Shown here: positions 1 to 5,080 of the stretch, one piece after another
Layout of the letters: every line of letters begins with the position of its first letter
Position numbering within the stretch: the stretch's first letter is position 1
Origin: Chloroflexota bacterium
GTDB taxonomy: Bacteria > Chloroflexota > Dehalococcoidia > SHYB01
Direction of reading: 5' to 3'
Length of the DNA: 10,556 nucleotides
NCBI GenBank assembly: GCA_016200725.1
Contig: JACQEE010000177.1
Location: 1-10,556, forward strand
The notes under the pieces: generated by a model
Seen by the model: the letters and a program-made list of their open reading frames with translations, nothing else
Databases searched by the model: none
Told to the model about the DNA's origin: nothing
Made by a program: the position numbers and the translations under genes

Positions 1-574
1 ACGCCTGAATCTCACGCTCGCGATCGACGATGATGCGCAGGGCTGCGGACTGGACGCGGCCTGCAGAGAGGCCCCAGCGGATCTTCTTGCCGAGGAAGGG
101 GCTCAGTTCATAGCCGACGATGCGGTCGAGGATGCGCCTCGCCTGCTGTGCATCGACGAGCGCAGCGTTGATGTCTCGCGGGTGCTGGAAGGCTTCGCGG
201 ATGGCAGGCTCGGTGATCTCGTGGAAGACGACGCGCTGGACGAGCTTGCCGTTGGGCAGGCCATCGAGGCCGGTGGCCTGGACGAGATGCCAGGCGATGG
301 CCTCGCCTTCACGATCGGGGTCGGTGGCGAGGTAGACAGCGTCGGCGTCCTTGAGGGTCGCGCTGAGTTCCTTGACCAGCGGCTTTTTGTCCTTGGGGAC
401 GACGTAGACGGGCCGGAATGAGGCGTCGGCAAGGCGCACGCCCATCTCCATCTTTGGCAGGTCGCGGATGTGGCCCATCGAGGCCGTGACGACATAGTCG
501 CGGCCAAGGAAGCGGCCGATGGTCTTGGCTTTTGTTGGTGATTCGACGATTACGACGTTCTTTGCCATAGCCAT
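1..574 (-). CDS. topA: DNA topoisomerase I, N-terminal part (3' end cut by window)
   Basis: Type IA topoisomerase that relaxes negatively supercoiled DNA in the cytoplasm by single-strand cleavage and passage. The 191 visible residues hold the whole TOPRIM domain: [12 protein letters not shown] at about residues 8-19 with catalytic Glu11, and [14 protein letters not shown] at about 83-96 with the metal-binding D85, D87 and E89. The next region, starting with [17 protein letters not shown] (about 143-159) and [12 protein letters not shown] (about 169-180), is also typical of bacterial TopA. The active-site tyrosine lies beyond the visible part. Two in-frame ATGs, at 574 and 568, give MAMAKN or MAKN; neither has a convincing Shine-Dalgarno sequence. 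It follows dprA on the same strand, a common bacterial order, after a gap of about 150 bases holding a palindrome and a C/G-rich hairpin. Family identity is very sure; the exact start is not. Confidence 0.97.
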   Translation of the reverse strand, partial: MAMAKNVVIVESPTKAKTIGRFLGRDYVVTASMGHIRDLPKMEMGVRLADASFRPVYVVPKDKKPLVKELSATLKDADAVYLATDPDREGEAIAWHLVQATGLDGLPNGKLVQRVVFHEITEPAIREAFQHPRDINAALVDAQQARRILDRIVGYELSPFLGKKIRWGLSAGRVQSAALRIIVDREREIQA

Positions 575-588
575 TTCACGGTACGGGA

Positions 589-600
589 GGCGCTAGCGCC
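589..600. repeat. 12-bp perfect palindrome upstream of topA
   Basis: GGCGCTAGCGCC is its own reverse complement and sits 15 bases upstream of the first topA ATG. It could be a protein-binding dyad for topA control, but a 12-base palindrome in GC-rich DNA may be chance. No matching copy was noticed elsewhere in the window. Confidence 0.35.
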
Positions 601-615
601 ACGTCAACGCGGCGT

Positions 616-638
616 CCCCTCCCCCTAAGGGGGAGGGG
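616..638. repeat. C/G-tract inverted repeat between dprA and topA
   Basis: A perfect 10-bp inverted repeat (CCCCTCCCCC / GGGGGAGGGG) with a TAA loop. No T-run follows it on either strand, so it is not a standard intrinsic terminator. It resembles the short palindromic units seen elsewhere in this window at gene ends. It may stabilise the dprA 3' end or be a degenerate dispersed repeat. Confidence 0.5.
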
Positions 639-716
639 GCAGCACTCCTACTTCTGTCCGAGCAAGCGATATTTACTCCTGTACGAGTTCGGGGCATATG
701 GCGCATCGGGACCGGA

Positions 717-759
717 GACCCTCACCCCGACCCTCTCCCGCGGACGGGCGAGGGGGAAA
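717..759. repeat. Dispersed palindromic repeat overlapping the dprA 3' end
   Basis: The element begins GACCCTCACCC (717-727) and ends with an imperfect hairpin: CCCTC 731-735, CCCG 737-740, loop CGGA, CGGG 745-748, GAGGG 750-754. The same left end occurs at 3046-3056, and a right end identical in 19 of 20 bases occurs at 3105-3124 (compare 736-755). That shows a repeated element. It contributes the dprA stop codon and about its last 12 codons. Confidence 0.7.
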
Positions 760-1861
760 TCATCTGGGCGAGGACGTAGGTGAGCGGGCTGGTTTGCCGA
801 ATGAGTCCCTTCAACTCTAGCAGAGCCAGGACGCTGCTCACCTCGGACATCGGCAATCCCGCGACACGGCGGACTTCATCGATGTGCAGGGGCTCGAGGG
901 AGAGGTGCTGCAGGAGAACGGACTCGGGGCCATCGGCGGCTGCGGGGGCGAGGCCGAGCGGCAACTGCTGCGCTGGGGTAGAGGTAGTCGTCGCTTGCAG
1001 GTTCAGTTCCTCGAGGATGTCGGCGACGACGAGCACCGCCTTCGCGCCAGCCTGGATGAGGCGGTTCGTGCCGACGCTCGCTGGGGATAAGATGCTGCCG
1101 GGCACGGCAAAGACTTCACGATTTTCTTCCAGCGCGAATTTCGCGGTGATCAGGGCGCCGCTGCTTTCGGGGGCTTCGATCACGAGCGTGCCGAGGGCGA
1201 GGCCGGCGAGGATGCGGTTGCGTCGCGGGAAGAACTCGGGGCGAGGCTTCGTACCGAGCGGGTAGTCGCTGACGAGCGCGCCCTGCTCGACGATGCGACG
1301 AGCGAGGGATGCGTGGCTAGGTGGATAGACCATATCGAGGCCGCAGGCCTGGACGGCGATGGTGCGGCCGCCGACGTCAAGCGCGGCCTGGTGGGCGACG
1401 GCATCGACGCCGCGTGCGAGGCCGCTGGCGACGGTGACCTTGCTGCGGGCCAAGTCGCTCGCGAGGCGGATGGCGACTTCGCGGCCGTAGGCGGTGATGC
1501 CGCGAGTGCCGACTATGGTGACATACCACTCGTCGGGGATTAGTGAGCCACGGATGTAGAGGACAGGCGGCGGGTCGTAGATTTCTTTCAAGCACTTCGG
1601 ATAACCGTCGTCGTGGATGGTAAGGGCCTGGGTTTGAAAGTGTTCGAGACGCTCGATCTCAGCGTCGGGAGAGATGCGAGGCCGGGCCTGGAGAAGGGCC
1701 TCGAGGGCTTTGGCGTCGAGGCCGGAGGAGCGCAGGGCAGTATCGCGAGCGTGCCAGGCGTCTTCGAGTGAGCCGAAGCGCTGCTCGAGGAGACCAAAGC
1801 GCACGCGGCCAAAGCCAGGGACCTTGTGGAGCGCGACGGCGTACTTGGTGTCGGCGTGCAT
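722..1861 (-). CDS. dprA: DNA processing protein DprA (Smf)
   Basis: DprA binds incoming single-stranded DNA in the cytoplasm and loads RecA during natural transformation; it is also found in bacteria not known to be competent. From the ATG at 1861 the protein has 379 residues. A helix-hairpin-helix-like N-terminus (about 5-60) precedes the Rossmann-like DprA domain: IVGTR (116-120), SGLARGVD (146-153), GLDMVYP (174-180), FPRRNRILAGL (211-221), FAVPG (251-255) and GTNRLIQAGA (264-273). A winged-helix domain follows at about 313-364. A GTG at 1870 would add three residues, but it lies inside a palindromic repeat, so ATG 1861 is preferred; its Shine-Dalgarno is weak (GAGG, 3 bases upstream). 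The last 13 residues (MISPSPVRGRGSG) are encoded mostly by the repeat at 717-759, so the original C-terminus was probably near residue 366. It lies upstream of topA. Confidence 0.96.
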   Translation of the reverse strand: MHADTKYAVALHKVPGFGRVRFGLLEQRFGSLEDAWHARDTALRSSGLDAKALEALLQARPRISPDAEIERLEHFQTQALTIHDDGYPKCLKEIYDPPPVLYIRGSLIPDEWYVTIVGTRGITAYGREVAIRLASDLARSKVTVASGLARGVDAVAHQAALDVGGRTIAVQACGLDMVYPPSHASLARRIVEQGALVSDYPLGTKPRPEFFPRRNRILAGLALGTLVIEAPESSGALITAKFALEENREVFAVPGSILSPASVGTNRLIQAGAKAVLVVADILEELNLQATTTSTPAQQLPLGLAPAAADGPESVLLQHLSLEPLHIDEVRRVAGLPMSEVSSVLALLELKGLIRQTSPLTYVLAQMISPSPVRGRGSG

Positions 1862-1865
1862 GGGC

Positions 1866-1923
1866 CTCACCCGCCCCGACCGAGAGTCGGGGCACCCTCT
1901 CCATCAGAGATGGAGAGGGTGAG
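1866..1923. repeat. Nested inverted repeat between tRNA-Ser(GGA) and dprA
   Basis: Three palindromes are packed together: GCCCCGAC 1873-1880 with GTCGGGGC 1886-1893 (8 bp); CACCCTCTCCAT 1893-1904 with ATGGAGAGGGTG 1910-1921 (12 bp, perfect, 5-base loop); and an outer pair CTCACCC 1866-1872 with GGGTGAG 1917-1923. The left end resembles the CTCACCC of the repeats at 717 and 3046. It begins 5 bases upstream of the dprA ATG. If dprA is read through from the tRNAs, this structure would lie in the 5' leader. There is no T-run, so it is not a clear terminator. Confidence 0.7.
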
Positions 1924-1974
1924 AGCCAACGGGCCCTTGGCTGACGTTGCAATCATGGCAGGTCCGGCAGAGAG

Positions 1975-2065
1975 TGGCGGAGCGGGTGGGATTCGAACCC
2001 ACGAGGGGCGGTTAACCCCTACACGCTTTCCAGACGTGCCTGTTCGGCCACTCCAGCACCGCTCC
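1975..2065 (-). tRNA. tRNA-Ser, anticodon GGA
   Basis: Read on the minus strand, the acceptor arms GGAGCGG and CCGCTCC pair, followed by discriminator G and an encoded CCA (1975-1977). The anticodon stem CACGT/GCGTG closes the loop CTGGAAA, so the anticodon is GGA (2029-2031), reading UCC and UCU. A long variable arm rich in GGGG/CCCC is the class II hallmark of tRNA-Ser. The T arm is GTGGG-TTCGAAT-CCCAC. It is the second of two tandem serine tRNAs, 14 bases after the first, and probably shares its transcript. Confidence 0.97.
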
Positions 2066-2079
2066 GTTCAGGAATCGAA

Positions 2080-2170
2080 TGGCGGAGAGGGCGAGATTCG
2101 AACTCGCGATGACCACTAGGGCCATACTGGTTTTCGAGACCAGCCCATTCAACCGCTCTGGCACCTCTCC
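2080..2170 (-). tRNA. tRNA-Ser, anticodon CGA
   Basis: The acceptor arms GGAGAGG and CCTCTCC pair, followed by G and an encoded CCA (2080-2082). The anticodon stem CTGGT/ACCAG encloses CTCGAAA, so the anticodon is CGA (2134-2136), reading UCG, a codon expected to be used in a high-GC genome. A long variable arm and the T arm GCGAG-TTCGAAT-CTCGC complete a class II serine tRNA. It is transcribed first of the pair. The 5' flank holds only promoter-like sequence. Confidence 0.97.
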
Positions 2171-2248
2171 AAGACAACGCGGCTACCGGCTGGGAGGCGA
2201 GGGAAAAGCCGGACGGGCCAAGAGGCCGACAGAGGAGCCGCAACAACA

Positions 2249-2278
2249 ACTATACCCTACGATTTCTGTACGGCGCAA
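2249..2278 (-). promoter_or_regulatory. Possible sigma70-type promoter for the tRNA-Ser pair
   Basis: On the minus strand TTGCGC (2273-2278) lies 18 bases from TATAGT (2249-2254), about 79 bases before the tRNA-Ser(CGA) 5' end. The -10 box matches 5 of 6 consensus bases and the -35 matches 3-4. An alternative -35, TTGACT at 2291-2296, has poor spacing to any good -10. The stretch 2171-2399 has no credible gene and seems to carry the divergent promoters of the tRNAs and the lipoprotein. Confidence 0.35.
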
Positions 2279-2291
2279 TCCGAAGATGGCA

Positions 2292-2314
2292 GTCAAGCCT
2301 GTTTGCGCCTTGAC
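2292..2314. promoter_or_regulatory. Dyad overlapping the lipoprotein promoter -35
   Basis: GTCAAG (2292-2297) and CTTGAC (2309-2314) are perfect inverted arms separated by 11 bases. The right arm overlaps the -35 box of the plus-strand promoter and the left arm contains a minus-strand TTGAC. It could be an operator shared by divergent units or simply two back-to-back -35-like sequences. Confidence 0.3.
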
Positions 2315-2338
2315 ACTGTTTCAGACAACTCCTATGAT
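2310..2338 (+). promoter_or_regulatory. Near-consensus sigma70 promoter of the collagen-like lipoprotein gene
   Basis: TTGACA (2310-2315) is a perfect -35 and TATGAT (2333-2338) matches 5 of 6 consensus -10 bases, with the optimal 17-base spacing. Transcription would start near 2345, leaving a leader of about 55 bases before the start codon. This is the best promoter in the window and suggests strong expression unless repressed. Confidence 0.8.
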
Positions 2339-2388
2339 GGGGGCCGATTTACGAACGAGCATTCACCGAAGGGCAACCTCGTTGCTCG

Positions 2389-2394
2389 AGGAGG
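2389..2394 (+). promoter_or_regulatory. Strong Shine-Dalgarno site that selects the GTG start at 2400
   Basis: AGGAGG lies 5 bases upstream of GTG 2400. A weaker AAGGG (2403-2407) precedes the in-frame ATG at 2415, 7 bases away. The strong site argues for the GTG, though ATG 2415 would still give a complete lipoprotein signal peptide. Confidence 0.6.
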
Positions 2395-2399
2395 GGTCA

Positions 2400-2939
2400 G
2401 TGAAGGGTCTGTCAATGAGAAAAACGATTGTGTTGGCCACGACCGTGGCGGTCGTGGTGATCTTGGTGCTGCTCGTGTCTCTAACGGGTTGCAAGGGCAA
2501 GGCTGGCGTTGCAGGCCCGGCGGGAGCGCAAGGTCCGGCCGGCCCAGCAGGCGTGGCGGGCGCAGTGGGGCCGCAAGGTCCAGCTGGGCCGAAGGGTGAT
2601 GTCGGACCTCAGGGGCCACCGACGGCCGCTCAGGTCTCGATCGATACCCCAGTGGTGGAGCAGGGTAAGACGTTCACCATTCGCGGGTCGGGCTTCAAGC
2701 CCAGCGAGGCGTGGTCGGCCGAACTGGTTGCTGCACTTAACGGCGGCAACATCATCCTGAGCGGCGGCACTGCCAATGCCTCCGGCGCATTTGAAGTTGC
2801 CGGCGCAGCAGCGGCGAATCGAAACGTCATCCAGCCCGTAGTGAAACCTGACGTGTACACCATCCTCGTGAAGGGCACGCAAGGCTCACTGACGAGCACA
2901 TGGATCAAGGTGGCTACTCCGGCACCGGCGCCGAAGTAA
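2400..2939 (+). CDS. Collagen-like lipoprotein with a C-terminal beta-rich domain
   Basis: Predicted secreted, lipid-anchored protein of 179 residues from GTG 2400 (174 from ATG 2415). The signal peptide has a basic start (MKGLSMRK), a hydrophobic core at about 9-28, and the lipobox LTGC with lipidated Cys31. Residues 33-74 form 14 uninterrupted Gly-X-Y triplets (GPAGPA, GPQGPP, GPKGDV), able in principle to form a collagen triple helix. Residues about 79-172 are Thr/Ser/Gly/Val-rich and resemble an Ig-like or IPT-type beta-sandwich (TFTIRGSGF near 91-99); the end is Ala-Pro-rich. Function unknown: bacterial collagen-like proteins are often surface stalks or adhesins, but no partner is nearby. 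It is the only plus-strand gene in the window and has its own promoter, Shine-Dalgarno site and terminator. Coding upstream of 2400 overlaps a tRNA and is not used. Confidence 0.9.
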   Translation: MKGLSMRKTIVLATTVAVVVILVLLVSLTGCKGKAGVAGPAGAQGPAGPAGVAGAVGPQGPAGPKGDVGPQGPPTAAQVSIDTPVVEQGKTFTIRGSGFKPSEAWSAELVAALNGGNIILSGGTANASGAFEVAGAAAANRNVIQPVVKPDVYTILVKGTQGSLTSTWIKVATPAPAPK

Positions 2940-2960
2940 ACGACCAGTAGGCCTGAATGA

Positions 2961-2997
2961 AAAACACCCCCAGCGGTTGCTGGGGGTGTTTTATTTT
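2961..2997 (+). terminator. Intrinsic terminator, probably bidirectional
   Basis: A 14-bp perfect stem (AAAACACCCCCAGC 2961-2974 with its complement 2979-2992) and loop GGTT are followed by the T-rich TTTTATTTT (2989-2997) on the plus strand. The A-run on the left side gives a U-run on the minus strand too. It ends the lipoprotein transcript and could also stop sdhABE transcripts arriving from the other side. Confidence 0.92.
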
Positions 2998-3045
2998 GGC
3001 GGCGAGTGCAGTCCGGCGCGAATCGGGTGTTGCCGAGATGCTCCG

Positions 3046-3129
3046 GACCCTCACCCTTCGGCTGCGCTCAGGGCAGGCTCTGTCCGCCTTCGGCGGACAT
3101 CCTTTCCCGCAGACGGGCGAGGGGAAAGG
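3046..3129. repeat. Composite palindromic repeat (nested elements)
   Basis: The left end GACCCTCACCC (3046-3056) and right end (3105-3124) match the ends of the repeat at 717-759, but the interior is about 40 bases longer. That interior contains a perfect hairpin GTCCGCC-TTC-GGCGGAC (3082-3098) and a CTGCGCTCAGGGCAGGC segment (3062-3078). This segment looks like a second dispersed repeat type placed inside the first. CCTTTCCC (3101-3108) and GGGGAAAGG (3121-3129) add another pairing. There is no credible gene in 2940-3247; this region holds only the terminator and repeats. Confidence 0.7.
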
Positions 3130-3144
3130 CACCCGGCCACCTCA

Positions 3145-3188
3145 GATCCTTCGGCGCGGACGCCTCAGGATGCCCGCGATTACGCGGG
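3145..3188. repeat. 44-bp direct repeat, copy 1
   Basis: Identical to 3213-3256 in 43 of 44 bases (G/A difference at 3158/3226). Each copy has two hairpins: ATCCT..GGCG..CGCC..AGGAT with mismatches, and CCCGCG-ATTA-CGCGGG. The copies are separated by 24 bases. Confidence 0.85.
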
Positions 3189-3212
3189 GGGAAAGAACGG
3201 ACCACCACCCCG

Positions 3213-3256
3213 GATCCTTCGGCGCAGACGCCTCAGGATGCCCGCGATTACGCGGG
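3213..3256. repeat. 44-bp direct repeat, copy 2, overlapping the sdhE stop
   Basis: Second copy of the 44-base unit. Its right-hand hairpin CCCGCG-ATTA-CGCGGG (3241-3256) contains, on the minus strand, the last two codons and the TAA stop of sdhE (3248-3250). The repeat therefore sets the gene's 3' end. Confidence 0.85.
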
Positions 3257-4126
3257 CACTTTGGCGGCGAAGCGGCGGGTGGAGACGATGTGGCGATTGA
3301 GGCCGAGGGAGCCCGGATCGATGCCCATGGCGACGCCGACCATCTGCGGGAGGTGAATGACAGGCAGGTTGATCTGCGTCTTGTGCACCTTGGCGGCGTC
3401 GGGCTGCTGACCATCGAGGTTGAGGTGGCAGAGCGGGCAGGGTGTGACCATGGCGTCGGCGCCGGCGTGCTTGGCATCGAGCAGGTGCGTGCCGGCCATG
3501 CGGAGGGAGTTATCGCGGTTCATGGTGAGGATAGGGAAGCCGCAGCACTTTGTCTTGCCAGCGAAGTCGACAGGAGTGCCGCCGAGCGCGGCAATGATCT
3601 GCTCGAGGTAGGTCTCGCGCTTGGGATGCTGATCGAAGCCGAGCGCGGCCGATGGGCGGAGGACGTAGCAGCCGTAGAAGGGTGCCAACGCAACGCCGTT
3701 GAGCGGTCGCTTGACCTGCTCCTTGAGACGATCGAGGCCGTAGTCCTCGACGAGCACCCACATGAAGTGCTTGACGTCGGTGGTGCCTTTGTACTCGAGA
3801 CCTTCGGGCGCGAGGTAGTGATTGATGAACTTGCGGTAGTCGGCGTCCTTCTTCAACCGATAGTTGGCTTGGCTGATGACGCCCTGGCAGGTGCTGCAGA
3901 TCGTCATAAGCGGGAGGCCGCGCTTCTCGGCCATCGCCAGCGTGCGAGCGTTGAGCGTATCGCCAAGTTCGGGGTCGCGCTCCTGAAGGACGCCAGCGCC
4001 GGTGCAGGAGGCCTCCTTGAGGTGCTCGAGCGACAGGCCGATGCGCTCGGCCACCAGGCGCATGGCATTGAAGAGCTCAGGCGCGCCGCCCTGGGCGACG
4101 CAGCCCGGGTAGTAGGCGTACCGCAT
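3248..4126 (-). CDS. sdhE: CCG-domain subunit of succinate dehydrogenase/fumarate reductase (HdrB-like)
   Basis: A 292-residue cysteine-rich protein of the heterodisulfide reductase subunit B/CCG-domain family. Next to sdhAB it fits the SdhE subunit of type E succinate:quinone oxidoreductases (the Sulfolobus Sdh and epsilonproteobacterial MfrABE type), where it replaces the heme-bearing membrane anchor. This SdhE is not the proteobacterial flavinylation factor of the same name. The second CCG motif is complete: C153, C194-C195, C230-x2-C233. The first has C9, S40-C41 and C77-x2-C80, with Ser in place of one paired Cys. No transmembrane helix is evident, so membrane contact would be peripheral. 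The ATG directly abuts the sdhB TAG (GGAG 9 bases upstream), indicating translational coupling. The stop lies in a palindromic repeat. An HdrB working elsewhere is possible but less likely in this operon. Confidence 0.87.
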   Translation of the reverse strand: MRYAYYPGCVAQGGAPELFNAMRLVAERIGLSLEHLKEASCTGAGVLQERDPELGDTLNARTLAMAEKRGLPLMTICSTCQGVISQANYRLKKDADYRKFINHYLAPEGLEYKGTTDVKHFMWVLVEDYGLDRLKEQVKRPLNGVALAPFYGCYVLRPSAALGFDQHPKRETYLEQIIAALGGTPVDFAGKTKCCGFPILTMNRDNSLRMAGTHLLDAKHAGADAMVTPCPLCHLNLDGQQPDAAKVHKTQINLPVIHLPQMVGVAMGIDPGSLGLNRHIVSTRRFAAKVPA

Positions 4127-5080
4127 CTATTCGTGCTCCAATTCTTTGAAGATACGCTTGACGTGCTCGTGGCCGGGGCGCTTGTGGTGGATGACCGGCG
4201 GCATCTTGCGCTTGACGATCGCGCGAAGGGCTGTCGGAATCATCTGTACCTGGGGGCCGATGTCGTCCAAGCCGAAGGACTCGGGGACAATGCGGAGTTC
4301 ATCTAGCCAGCCGCTTTCCTTCACCGACCTGGCGAAGGAGTCGCTGTGGCGGGCGCCGTTGTTGTCGCGGTAGCCAGCCTCCATCGCGGTGCGGCGAATA
4401 TCGACGATGCGCTCCATCGGGGCGACGTCCTTGGGGCAGACCTGGACGCACATGAAGCAGTGGGTGCAGTCCCAGACGCCGCCGGGCTGGGTGAGATCGC
4501 GGAGACGCTCCTCGCGGGCGGCCTCGGTCTCGCGGGGATCGCCAACGAAGCGATAGGCCTTGGCGAGAGCGGCAGGGCCGATGAAGTTCTTGTCGACCTC
4601 AAGGGAGGTGCAGTCGGAGACGCAGGCCCCGCACATGATGCAGTTCATGGCGCCAAGCAGATCGGCCATGGCATCCTGGGGGGCGATGTATTCGCGGTCG
4701 GGAGCGGGCTGGCTGGGCTTGAGCCAAGGTTGTACCTGACGCACCTTTGCCCAGAATGTGCTCATATCGGCGACGAGATCCTTGACCGTTTCCATGTTGC
4801 CGAGAGGTTCGACCGTGATGGTGTCGCCGGCAGGGAGGAGTTCGATGACCTTGGTCTTGCAGGCGAGGCGCGCGCGGCCGTTGATGCGCATACCGCAGGA
4901 GCCGCAGATGGCACTGCGACAGGAGCAGCGCGCGGCAAGCGTAGGATCCTGATATTCGCGGACGTCGATAATCGCATCGAGGACGGCGGCGTTGTCGTCG
5001 ACCTCGACCTTGTATTCCTGGTACTTGGTCTCGTGCGTTTCAGGATCGAAGCGCTTGACCTTGAGGTTGACCTTTTTCAA
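4127..5080 (-). CDS. sdhB: Succinate dehydrogenase/fumarate reductase iron-sulfur subunit
   Basis: Carries electrons from the SdhA flavin to the quinone-side subunit. From the TTG at 5080 it has 317 residues, longer than the roughly 230-250 of classical SdhB. The [2Fe-2S] motif is C52-x-C54-x4-C59-x2-C62, with C74. The first ferredoxin-like motif is C147, C150, C153, C157. The second is C205, C208, C211, C215-Pro. Classical SdhB lacks the cysteine matching C208 and binds [3Fe-4S]; its presence predicts a [4Fe-4S] cluster, as in type E enzymes. A C-terminal extension (about 240-317) is basic near its end. The start is TTG in the overlap TTGA with the sdhA stop, with AGGAG 6 bases upstream; the longer upstream reading runs into sdhA without reason. 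sdhE begins at the next base after the stop. Confidence 0.95.
   Translation of the reverse strand: MKKVNLKVKRFDPETHETKYQEYKVEVDDNAAVLDAIIDVREYQDPTLAARCSCRSAICGSCGMRINGRARLACKTKVIELLPAGDTITVEPLGNMETVKDLVADMSTFWAKVRQVQPWLKPSQPAPDREYIAPQDAMADLLGAMNCIMCGACVSDCTSLEVDKNFIGPAALAKAYRFVGDPRETEAAREERLRDLTQPGGVWDCTHCFMCVQVCPKDVAPMERIVDIRRTAMEAGYRDNNGARHSDSFARSVKESGWLDELRIVPESFGLDDIGPQVQMIPTALRAIVKRKMPPVIHHKRPGHEHVKRIFKELEHE

Noticed and set aside
578..607. TTGACG-18-TACCGT as a topA promoter
   Set aside because: The -10 matches only 3 of 6 bases and its end is 3 bases from the ATG, too close for a normal start site even for a leaderless message.
616..639. G-quadruplex or intrinsic terminator at the C/G tract
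   Set aside because: Only two long G-runs are present and no T-run follows; it is better described as an inverted repeat.
2079..2399. N-terminal extension of the lipoprotein frame
   Set aside because: It begins inside tRNA-Ser(CGA) and spans the promoter and leader; the signal peptide and Shine-Dalgarno place the start at 2400 or 2415.
3046..3256. CRISPR array
   Set aside because: Only two direct copies, 44 bases long with internal hairpins and a 24-base spacer, one overlapping a stop codon; no cas genes. It fits dispersed palindromic repeats.
2957..4306. 449-codon plus-strand open frame covering the terminator, repeats and sdhE antisense
   Set aside because: It starts inside the terminator hairpin, reads through palindromic repeats and then runs antisense to sdhE; the translation has no domain.
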